NCBI GenBank assembly: GCA_035541595.1
Contig: DATKNA010000280.1
Location: forward strand, 1 to 12,841
DNA from: DATKNA01 sp035541595
GTDB lineage: Bacteria; Actinomycetota; Actinomycetes; Actinomycetales; Kineosporiaceae
Reading direction: 5' to 3'
DNA length: 12,841 nt
Shown: in pieces, positions 7,589-12,841 of the stretch
Numbering within the stretch: the first letter of the stretch is position 1
Layout: the number at the start of each line of letters is the position of its first letter
Position numbers and translations under genes: made by a program
Notes under the pieces: model-generated
What the model was told of the DNA's origin: nothing
Database searches by the model: none
Seen by the model: only the letters and a program-made list of their open reading frames with translations

Positions 7589-7648
7589 TCTTGTGTGCGC
7601 TCTTCGGGGTGCTTTGGCGCATCCTGGCCCCTACAGGCGCACACAAGA
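7589..7648. repeat. Upstream inverted repeat of the DUF559 cassette
   Basis: TCTTGTGTGCGC (7589-7600) and GCGCACACAAGA (7637-7648) are perfect 12-base inverted repeats around a 36-base centre. The left arm continues as TGTGTGCGCTCTTCGGGG (7592-7609), which matches 17 of 18 bases of 8759-8776, on the far side of the DUF559 gene and in the same orientation. It begins 30 bases from the pdxT start codon. Confidence 0.85.
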
Positions 7649-7676
7649 GGGCGGAGGGGAGGGCGGGGGGCGAGCT

Positions 7677-7699
7677 TGTGGATCGTCACATCGTCCACA
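7677..7699. promoter_or_regulatory. Small inverted repeat upstream of the DUF559 gene
   Basis: TGTGGA (7677-7682) and TCCACA (7694-7699) are inverted copies 11 bases apart, 30 bases before the chosen start of the plus-strand gene. It could be an operator for that gene. The half-sites resemble part of a DnaA box (TTATCCACA), but neither is a full match. Confidence 0.25.
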
Positions 7700-7728
7700 G
7701 GCGCCGACCTGGCCGACGACACCCGTGT

Positions 7729-8733
7729 GTGCGGTCGACTTGGCTCGGCCACGTGCGTCTCGCCGCCCACTGCCCGCCGGAACTGGCGCGGACCACCTTC
7801 CGCGGCACGGAAGCGGTCTCCGCCGGGTTGCTCACACCGGATCAGCTGCGCAGTTCGGTGTGGGTGTGCTTGATGCCAGACGTCTATGCCCATCGCGACC
7901 ATGCATGGACCCACGCGGGCCGACTCGAGGCATTGCGGCTGGCGTCCGGGCCGGGCGAGGTCGTCTGTGGTCGGACGGCCGCCTGGCTGTACCGGGTGTG
8001 GCGACCGAGACCGGGTGAGAGCGTCCCGGTCGAGATGAGCAGACCGAAACGCGCGCAAGGCCGCGCCGTCGTGGGGCAGAGCCGACGTCGACTCACGCTT
8101 CGGGACCCGGACCCACCGATGAGTGAGGACGTGACGACGTTCGACGGCATCACCGTCACGACCCCGGCGCGCACTTGTCTCGATCTCATGCGCGAGCGAC
8201 GGCTCGTCGAGGCGGTCGTGGTCGCCGACGCGTTCCTCTACGCGGGCCTGATCGACCGGACAGAGCTCGCGATCTTCTGCGAGAACCGGTACCGGTGGCC
8301 GGGAATACGGCAGGCGCGCCTGGCGGTCTCGCTGTCCAGCGCCTTCGCGCGCTCGCCGGGCGAAACCCGGCTGCGCATGGTGCTCGTCCTCGCCGGCTTC
8401 GAGCAGCCGCTCGTCAACGTCCCGGTCGTCGACGCCTCCGGAGCACACGTGGCGACGCCCGACCTCCAGGTGCGAGGCCGACGGTGGGCGTGGCTCGAGT
8501 ACGACGGCGCCTACCACGACACGGCGGACCAGCATGCCGCAGACGTCCGACGGGAGAACCGGCTGGCCGTGGCTTCCGGCGGCGTGCCGGTTCTCCGCTA
8601 TGACAAAGGCCACCTGACGAGCGCCCGGCGCGGAGCCGTCGTCGCCGAGGTAGCACGGGCGACCGGCTGGTCGAGGCTGTCGGACCTCCAGCCCGTCGAC
8701 TTCGCACTGCCTCCACGCGCCCACGCCTGGTGA
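7729..8733 (+). CDS. AbiEi-antitoxin-like / DUF559 endonuclease-domain protein
   Basis: This is the only plus-strand gene. It belongs to a large actinobacterial family with an N-terminal domain like AbiEi-type antitoxins and a C-terminal DUF559 domain of the Vsr/PD-(D/E)XK nuclease fold. From the GTG at 7729 it has 334 residues. Seen: RGTEAVSAGLLTPDQLRSS (25-43) followed by MPDVYAHRD (49-57), the conserved GRTAAWLY (81-88), VTTPARTCLDL (143-153), then the nuclease-like part: E212 in SPGETRLR, D245 in ATPDLQV, E257 and D259 in LEYDG, H263, and DVRRENRLA (272-280). These are plausible metal-binding positions and none looks lost. The start is uncertain: no ribosome site precedes 7729, GTG 7753 is equally possible, and an open frame back to a TTG at 7591 only reads through repeat DNA. 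Function is unproven; it may be a nuclease, a regulator or an orphan defence component. It is bracketed by inverted repeats. Confidence 0.85.
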   Translation: MRSTWLGHVRLAAHCPPELARTTFRGTEAVSAGLLTPDQLRSSVWVCLMPDVYAHRDHAWTHAGRLEALRLASGPGEVVCGRTAAWLYRVWRPRPGESVPVEMSRPKRAQGRAVVGQSRRRLTLRDPDPPMSEDVTTFDGITVTTPARTCLDLMRERRLVEAVVVADAFLYAGLIDRTELAIFCENRYRWPGIRQARLAVSLSSAFARSPGETRLRMVLVLAGFEQPLVNVPVVDASGAHVATPDLQVRGRRWAWLEYDGAYHDTADQHAADVRRENRLAVASGGVPVLRYDKGHLTSARRGAVVAEVARATGWSRLSDLQPVDFALPPRAHAW

Positions 8734-8754
8734 CCAGCCAGCCGTGGTCCGGTC

Positions 8755-8816
8755 GATGTGTGTGCGCTCATCGGGGTCATCTGCACGACAAAGCCCCCGA
8801 CGAGCGCACACACATC
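8755..8816. repeat. Downstream inverted repeat of the DUF559 cassette
   Basis: Bases 8755-8776 (opening GATGTGTGTGCGCTC) and 8795-8816 (ending GAGCGCACACACATC) are 22-base inverted repeats with one mismatch and an 18-base loop, 21 bases after the DUF559 stop. It would form a very stable hairpin in RNA from either strand, so it could serve as a shared terminator for the converging DUF559 gene and pdxS. The right arm is also the start of the first direct-repeat unit. Confidence 0.9.
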
Positions 8817-8920
8817 GCAATGGGCCCCCGACGAGCGCACACACATCGCAATGGGCCCCGACGAGCGCACACACGTCGCAATGGGCTCCCGACGAGCGAG
8901 CGCACACACGTCGCCAGGGG
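8794..8920. repeat. Four-copy direct repeat array
   Basis: Four units abut without spacers: 8794-8824 and 8825-8855 (31 bases, identical to each other), 8856-8885 (30 bases, one C shorter and GTCG for ATCG) and 8886-8920 (35 bases, with an extra GAGC and more drift). Each contains GACGAGCGCACACAC and a CGCAATGGG-like end. The last unit ends exactly where the pdxS stop codon begins. In units 3 and 4, CGACG and CGTCG can pair around a 10-base loop. The lack of spacers rules out CRISPR, and the changing unit length rules out a coding repeat. Confidence 0.92.
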
Positions 8921-9838
8921 CTACCAGCCGCGGTCGGCGAGGCGGTGGGGCTGCGGGATGTCGTCGACATTGATGCCGACCATGGCCTCCCCCAGACCGC
9001 GCGACACCTTGGCGATCACGTCGGGGTCGTCGTAGAACGTCGTCGCCTTGACGATCGCCTCGGCGCGGGCGGCCGGGTTGCCCGACTTGAAGATGCCGGA
9101 TCCGACGAACACGCCGTCCGCGCCGAGCTGCATCATCATCGCGGCGTCGGCCGGGGTGGCGATGCCGCCGGCGGTGAAGAGGACGACGGGAAGCGCGCCC
9201 GCGATCGCCACCTCGCGGACGAGGTCGTAGGGGGCCTGCAGCTCCTTCGCCGCCAGGTAGAGCTCGTCCGGGCTCATCGAGGACAGCCGACGGACCTCGC
9301 CGCGGATGGCCCGCATATGAGTGGTCGCGTTCGAGACATCGCCGGTCCCGGCCTCGCCCTTCGACCGGATCATGGCCGCGCCCTCGGTGATCCGGCGCAA
9401 GGCCTCGCCGAGGCTCGTCGCGCCGCACACGAACGGCACCGTGAACGCCCACTTGTCGACGTGGTACGCCTCGTCGGCGGGGGTGAGCACTTCGGACTCG
9501 TCGACGTAGTCCACGCCCAGCGCCTGCAGTACCTGGGCCTCGACGAAGTGCCCGATCCGCGCCTTCGCCATCACCGGGATCGAGACGGCGTCGATGATGT
9601 CCTCGATCATGTCGGGGTCGCTCATCCGGGCCACCCCGCCCTGGGCTCGGATGTCGGCGGGCACCCGCTCCAAGGCCATGACGGCGACCGCGCCCGCGTC
9701 CTCGGCGATCTTCGCTTGCTCGGGGGTGACCACATCCATGATCACGCCGCCCTTGAGCATCTCGGCCATGCCCCGCTTGACGCGGGCGGTGCCGACGACG
9801 GGTTCGACGGTGCTGCTCGACTGGGCCTGCTGGGGCAC
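8921..9838 (-). CDS. pdxS: Pyridoxal 5'-phosphate synthase lyase subunit PdxS
   Basis: PdxS is the (beta/alpha)8-barrel synthase that condenses ribose 5-phosphate, glyceraldehyde 3-phosphate and ammonia from PdxT into PLP; it forms a 12-mer. The GTG at 9838 gives 305 residues and has GAGG six bases upstream. A GTG at 9850 would add MRLS but lacks a ribosome site, so I prefer 9838. Seen: VKRGMAEMLKGGVIMDVV (20-37), with D35, K92 (VMAKARIGH) and K160 (IRSKGEAGTG) matching the B. subtilis catalytic residues D24, K81 and K149. The phosphate-binding segments GEAGTGDVSNATTH and GADGVFVGSGIFKS are intact, and the C-terminus ends in the usual DRGW. The stop directly abuts the repeat array. Confidence 0.96.
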   Translation of the reverse strand: MPQQAQSSSTVEPVVGTARVKRGMAEMLKGGVIMDVVTPEQAKIAEDAGAVAVMALERVPADIRAQGGVARMSDPDMIEDIIDAVSIPVMAKARIGHFVEAQVLQALGVDYVDESEVLTPADEAYHVDKWAFTVPFVCGATSLGEALRRITEGAAMIRSKGEAGTGDVSNATTHMRAIRGEVRRLSSMSPDELYLAAKELQAPYDLVREVAIAGALPVVLFTAGGIATPADAAMMMQLGADGVFVGSGIFKSGNPAARAEAIVKATTFYDDPDVIAKVSRGLGEAMVGINVDDIPQPHRLADRGW

Positions 9839-9901
9839 GGACAACCTCACTGGTGCGGAAGGAACCTTCGAGAATCATGATGCGGGACGGCCCGGCTGGG
9901 T

Positions 9902-9924
9902 GGCCGTCGGTCGGCCCGACGGCC
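9902..9924 (-). promoter_or_regulatory. Strong hairpin in the pdxS leader / end of PIM operon
   Basis: GGCCGTCGG (9902-9910) and CCGACGGCC (9916-9924) form a perfect 9-bp stem with a 5-base loop. It lies 63 bases before the pdxS start and about 90 bases after the preceding gene's stop. It may terminate the pgsA-patA-pimA transcript or act in the pdxS 5' leader. No T-run follows on the minus strand. Confidence 0.5.
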
Positions 9925-9933
9925 GCGACCACC

Positions 9934-9939
9934 AGTCTA
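9934..9939 (-). promoter_or_regulatory. Candidate -10 element for pdxS
   Basis: TAGACT (minus strand) fits TANNNT and would start transcription near 9927, placing the 9902-9924 hairpin at the very 5' end of the pdxS leader. GACGCT lies 17 bases upstream as a poor -35. Inference only. Confidence 0.3.
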
Positions 9940-10014
9940 GACGCCGCCGAATCAGCAGCGTCCCAGGCAGCCAGGGTCCTCGGCCGTCTCCGCCATCGTA
10001 GCGACCATGGATCG

Positions 10015-10587
10015 TCAGACGGTCAGCCCCGGGGGGACGGAGTCGTCGATCTCGACCATGGCCGGCAACGGCGCGTGACCGGCCAGCCGCGCCCACCGCA
10101 CGATGGGCTTGCGCCGGACCCGGACCGTCGCGGCCACGGCGTCGTTGAGGAACCGGCGGGCGAGCTGCACCCGGGTGCACGCCTGGGTGAGCAGGTCCAG
10201 CGACTGCGCCGCCAGCGGCGTGGTGTCGCGCAGCTCCGCGACCTCGGCGGGGTCGCCGAACGCGACGTACAGGGCACGGGTCAGATCGTTCTCGATCTCC
10301 TCCGCGGGAGCGGCCCGCTCGATCAGCTCCTGCTCCGAGCGGGCCTCCCCCGCAGCCAACGCCTGTGCGGCGGCGTCCGCCACCAGCAGGCCGGTGGCGG
10401 GGTCGAGCAGGGGCGCGGCCTCGACCGCGGCGGCCGCGCGGCGGGCCAGCTGGGCGTCGAGCGCGGCCCGGAGGGTCTCGACCCGGTGGTGCAGCCGGTC
10501 GAGCTGGCCGGCCGAGAACGACAGGTACCAGCCCAGCACCAGCAGGACGGCGAACGCGGTGACGACCCAGGTGAGGGTGTCGGTCAC
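10015..10587 (-). CDS. LemA-like single-pass membrane protein, function unknown
   Basis: A 190-residue protein starting at GTG, with GGAG seven bases upstream inside the end of pimA. Seen: one N-terminal membrane segment (about 7-25, VVTAFAVLLVLGWYLSF), then a mostly helical, Ala-rich soluble part. The pattern LHHRVETLRAALDAQLARRAAA (about 32-53) and RVQLARRFLNDAVAATVRVRR (about 139-159) recalls the LemA family (helical bundle after one membrane segment), although the LemA signature motifs are not strict. It begins three bases after the pimA stop, so it is very likely co-transcribed with the PIM genes and may act at the membrane with them. I cannot assign a function. Confidence 0.8.
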   Translation of the reverse strand: MTDTLTWVVTAFAVLLVLGWYLSFSAGQLDRLHHRVETLRAALDAQLARRAAAAVEAAPLLDPATGLLVADAAAQALAAGEARSEQELIERAAPAEEIENDLTRALYVAFGDPAEVAELRDTTPLAAQSLDLLTQACTRVQLARRFLNDAVAATVRVRRKPIVRWARLAGHAPLPAMVEIDDSVPPGLTV

Positions 10588-10590
10588 GGG

Positions 10591-11763
10591 TCAGCTCCGC
10601 CAGCGGGTGAGCAGCCTGCGAGACCCCACGTCCTCACCGACACGGTCGGCTCCGAGCCGCACCATCTCGTAGACCGCGATCAGCTGGCCGGCGACCCGGC
10701 TCCAGTCGTAGCGGCGGACCGCGTGGGCGGCCGCGGCCGCCAGACGTGCCCGCTCGGGTGGCGCCTCGAGCAAGCCCAGCAACCCGGCGGCCAGAGCGGC
10801 GGGATCGCCGGGCGGGAACAACACGCCGAGCGCGCCGTCGTCCAGCACCCGGCGGAAGGCGCCGAGGTCGCTGGCCAGCACCGGTGCCCCGGCGCTCATC
10901 GCCTCGACCAGCACGATCCCGAAGCTCTCCCCGCCGGTGTGCGGGGCCACGTAGACGTCGACCGAGCGCAGCAGAGCCGCCTTCTCCGCGTCCCCGAGCG
11001 GGCCCAGCAGGTCGACCGCCGCCCGGTGGCGCGGCGCCAATCCGGCGAGCGCCTCGTCGCCGTCACCCCGGCCCAGCACGAGGAACCGGGTTCCCGGACG
11101 ACGGGCGAGCACGGCGGGCACGGCGGCGGCGAGCACGGGCAATCCCTTGCGCTGCTCGTCGATCCGGCCCACGAAGGCGACGGTCGGCCGGTCCGGCGTC
11201 CCCTGCCACTGCGGCCGCGGCGCGGCCTGCGCGAACCTGTCGACGTAGACCCCGTTCGGGATGACGACCGCGTCCCCGCCGAGGTGCTCGACGAGGGTGC
11301 GCCGGGCGTCCTCGGACACCGCGATCCGGGCGGTGATCTTCTCCAGGCTGGCGCGCAGGATCGGGTACGCGGCCTGCATCACCCGGGACCGGAGGTTCGC
11401 CGTGTGGAACGTCGCGACGATCGGGCCGGTGCCGGCCCACAGCGCGAGCATCGACAACGACGGCGAGACCGGCTCGTGGATGTGCAGGACGTCGAAGCCT
11501 CCCTCGGCCAGCCAGCGCCGGACCCGGACCCGGCTGACCGGCCCGAAGGCGAGCCGGGCGACCGACCCGTTGTACTTGACCGGCACCGCCCGCCCCGCGC
11601 CCTCGACGTACCAGGGCAGCGGGGTGTCCTCGTCCGCAGGCGCCAGCACGCTGACCTCGTGGCCCAGCGCGATGAGGTATTCGGCCAGATCGCGGACGTG
11701 GAACTGGACCCCGCCGGGGACGTCGAAGGAGTAGGGGCAGACGATGCCGATCCGCATGCTCAT
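10591..11763 (-). CDS. pimA: Phosphatidyl-myo-inositol alpha-mannosyltransferase PimA
   Basis: PimA moves mannose from GDP-mannose to the 2-position of phosphatidylinositol at the cytoplasmic face, the first committed PIM step. The ATG at 11763 gives 390 residues (a second ATG two codons later is also possible). Seen: GT-B fold of family GT4, MRIGIVCPYSFDVPGGVQ (3-20, glycine-rich donor/acceptor loop), HIHEP (95-99), H120 in ATFHTANLRS (equivalent to the catalytic H118 of the mycobacterial enzyme), SEDARR (150-155), IPNGVYVDRF (168-177), R200 and K206 (donor phosphate contacts), and the EX7E motif E279...E287 in GESFGIVLVE. The reading frame is open far upstream, but that part is the antisense-frame shadow of patA. 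It lies 8 bases after patA and 3 before the LemA-like gene. Confidence 0.95.
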   Translation of the reverse strand: MSMRIGIVCPYSFDVPGGVQFHVRDLAEYLIALGHEVSVLAPADEDTPLPWYVEGAGRAVPVKYNGSVARLAFGPVSRVRVRRWLAEGGFDVLHIHEPVSPSLSMLALWAGTGPIVATFHTANLRSRVMQAAYPILRASLEKITARIAVSEDARRTLVEHLGGDAVVIPNGVYVDRFAQAAPRPQWQGTPDRPTVAFVGRIDEQRKGLPVLAAAVPAVLARRPGTRFLVLGRGDGDEALAGLAPRHRAAVDLLGPLGDAEKAALLRSVDVYVAPHTGGESFGIVLVEAMSAGAPVLASDLGAFRRVLDDGALGVLFPPGDPAALAAGLLGLLEAPPERARLAAAAAHAVRRYDWSRVAGQLIAVYEMVRLGADRVGEDVGSRRLLTRWRS

Positions 11764-11771
11764 GGGGTCCG

Positions 11772-12701
11772 CTACCAGGCGAGCTCGGGTGACGGAGCCG
11801 GCACGAGATCGGCGACGAACACCCGCTGCAGCATGTGCCAGTCCTGCGGGTGTTCCCGGATGCCGTCGGCGAGCGAGTCCGCGCAGGCCTGGGTCATCGC
11901 GGCGATCTGCTCCGCGCGCTCCCCCGGCGGCGGGACCACCTCGGGATGGAACGTGCACACGACCCCCCAACGGGCCGGGGATCCCGGCGGCAGCCGCTCG
12001 TAGTAGATCGAGACCGGGTGCAGCGCCGCGCCGGTCACCAGGGCCAGGGACACCGGCCCGGCGGCCATCCGGGCGGTCTCGCCGAACATCGTCACGGGGA
12101 CGCCGGTGGCGGTGAGGTCGCGGTCGGCGAGCAGTGGTACGAAGCCGCCCTTGCGCAGCCGCCGCACGAGCAGGCCGAACAGGTCGCCGGCGCCGGTCAG
12201 CGGGAGGATCTCCATCCCGAGGCGCTGGCGGAAGTGCAGGAAACGCTCGAAGAGCTCCTCGGGCCGCAGTCGCTCCATCACGGTCGTCACCGGCGCCAGC
12301 GCCAGCGTCGACCAGGCACCGGCGTGGTCCCAGTTGCCGCTGTGCGACAGCGCCACGACGAGGCCCCGTCCCTCGGCGAGCGCGGCCCGGGCGGCACCGT
12401 CGTTCTCCAGCCGGCAGGTCGCGAGGATGCGGTCCGGCGACCAGTCCGGCAGCCGGAAGGCATCGCACCAGTAGCGCATGTAGGAGTGCATCCCCTTGCG
12501 GGTCAGCGACTTGAGCTTGAGCGGCGTCGCCTCCGGGACCACCCTCGAGAGGTTCGCTTCCAGCTGCCGGACGCCGCGGCCCTGGCGCAGCCAGGCGAGC
12601 TGGGCGAGGACCGAGAACATCAGGTACGCCGGCCGCTCCGGCAGGGCGCGGACGAACCGCCACCCCAACGCGTACAGCCACAGCGAGACGCGGTCACGCA
12701 C
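11772..12701 (-). CDS. patA: Phosphatidylinositol mannoside acyltransferase PatA
   Basis: PatA acylates the 6-position of the first mannose of PIM1/PIM2 using acyl-CoA at the inner membrane surface. From the GTG at 12701 it has 309 residues; AGGAGG sits six bases upstream. The alternative GTG at 12707 touches that ribosome site directly and is therefore less likely. Seen: member of the LpxL/HtrB-type lysophospholipid acyltransferase family, with amphipathic N-terminus LWLYALGWRFVRALP, HX4D motif HSGNWD (120-125), and the LLADRDLTATGVPVTMFGE segment (190-208) typical of the family. The C-terminus QDWHMLQRVF (286-295) also fits. It overlaps the end of pgsA by 8 bases and precedes pimA by 8. The same three-gene order occurs in mycobacteria. 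Confidence 0.94.
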   Translation of the reverse strand: MRDRVSLWLYALGWRFVRALPERPAYLMFSVLAQLAWLRQGRGVRQLEANLSRVVPEATPLKLKSLTRKGMHSYMRYWCDAFRLPDWSPDRILATCRLENDGAARAALAEGRGLVVALSHSGNWDHAGAWSTLALAPVTTVMERLRPEELFERFLHFRQRLGMEILPLTGAGDLFGLLVRRLRKGGFVPLLADRDLTATGVPVTMFGETARMAAGPVSLALVTGAALHPVSIYYERLPPGSPARWGVVCTFHPEVVPPPGERAEQIAAMTQACADSLADGIREHPQDWHMLQRVFVADLVPAPSPELAW

Positions 12702-12841
12702 GGGCACCCTCCTGGGTGTCGAGGGACGCCAGGGCCTGCCGGCGCACGACCATGATGCGCTGCACCACGGTGACCAGGCTCGCCAGCGCCAGCAGGGCGA
12801 GGACCACGAGCAGAACCACCTCGGGCAGGCCGAGGCCGACG
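12694..12841 (-). CDS. pgsA: Phosphatidylinositol phosphate synthase PgsA, C-terminal end (cut by window edge)
   Basis: Only the last 48 residues are visible. They form a hydrophobic segment (LPEVVLLVVLALLALASLVTVVQR) followed by a short basic, hydrophilic tail, which fits the final membrane helix of the CDP-alcohol phosphatidyltransferase that makes PI-phosphate in actinobacteria. The catalytic motif lies outside the window, so the call rests on this helix and on the pgsA-patA-pimA order. The stop at 12694 lies inside the start of patA (8-base overlap), suggesting translational coupling. Confidence 0.8.
   Translation of the reverse strand, partial: VGLGLPEVVLLVVLALLALASLVTVVQRIMVVRRQALASLDTQEGARA

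Noticed and set aside
7677..7699. DnaA boxes or a replication origin near the DUF559 gene
   Set aside because: Only partial TGTGGA/TCCACA half-sites, no cluster of full boxes, and no dnaA, dnaN or AT-rich region.
7591..7728. N-terminal extension of the DUF559 protein from a TTG at 7591
   Set aside because: The extra 46 residues simply translate the inverted repeat and spacer, have no family similarity that I recognise, and have no ribosome site.
8794..8920. Possible CRISPR array
   Set aside because: Units abut directly with no unique spacers, lengths vary (31, 31, 30, 35), and no cas genes are nearby.
8744..9035. Open frames through the repeat array encoding DERTHIAMG-like peptides
   Set aside because: Unit lengths of 31, 30 and 35 shift the frame from copy to copy, and the longer frames run antisense into pdxS.
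11764..12681. Continuation of the pimA frame upstream as a 696-codon protein
   Set aside because: The upstream part lies over patA in another frame and is Arg/Pro/Ala-rich noise; PimA homology begins at MSMRIGIVCPYS.

Overview
The window reads as chromosomal DNA from a high-GC actinomycete. The evidence is heavy G/C bias at third codon positions, many GTG starts, a phosphatidylinositol mannoside (PIM) gene set (pgsA, patA, pimA), which is typical of this group, and the order PIM genes - pdxS - pdxT - yebC - ruvC - ruvA - ruvB - yajC - secD - secF, which resembles the equivalent region of Mycobacterium tuberculosis (Rv2612c down to Rv2586c). The genus cannot be fixed from the sequence alone. 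Every gene but one lies on the minus strand, so the biological order runs from high to low coordinates.

Layout in the direction of transcription: the end of pgsA (PI-phosphate synthase), patA (PIM acyltransferase), pimA (first PIM mannosyltransferase) and a LemA-like single-pass membrane protein are tightly packed (8-base overlap, 8-base gap, 3-base gap) and look like one envelope-lipid operon. After a 176-base spacer with a strong hairpin comes pdxS, then pdxT; together these make pyridoxal 5'-phosphate. Next come yebC (transcription factor family), the Holliday-junction genes ruvC, ruvA and ruvB, and then yajC, secD and the start of secF (protein export accessory complex). A probable LexA (SOS) box sits between ruvC and ruvA.

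The only accessory feature is between pdxS and pdxT: a plus-strand gene for a protein with an AbiEi-antitoxin-like N-terminus and a DUF559 (Vsr-like nuclease) C-terminus. It is bracketed by related inverted repeats (7589-7648 and 8755-8816), both built around a TGTGTGCGCTC core, and followed by four head-to-tail copies of a 30-35 base unit carrying the same core (8794-8920). This gene-plus-repeat cassette is the most unusual thing in the window and looks like an insertion into a vitamin B6 locus. A smaller 15-base tandem repeat lies upstream of ruvC.

No RNA genes, CRISPR arrays, recognisable transposases or prophage genes were seen.
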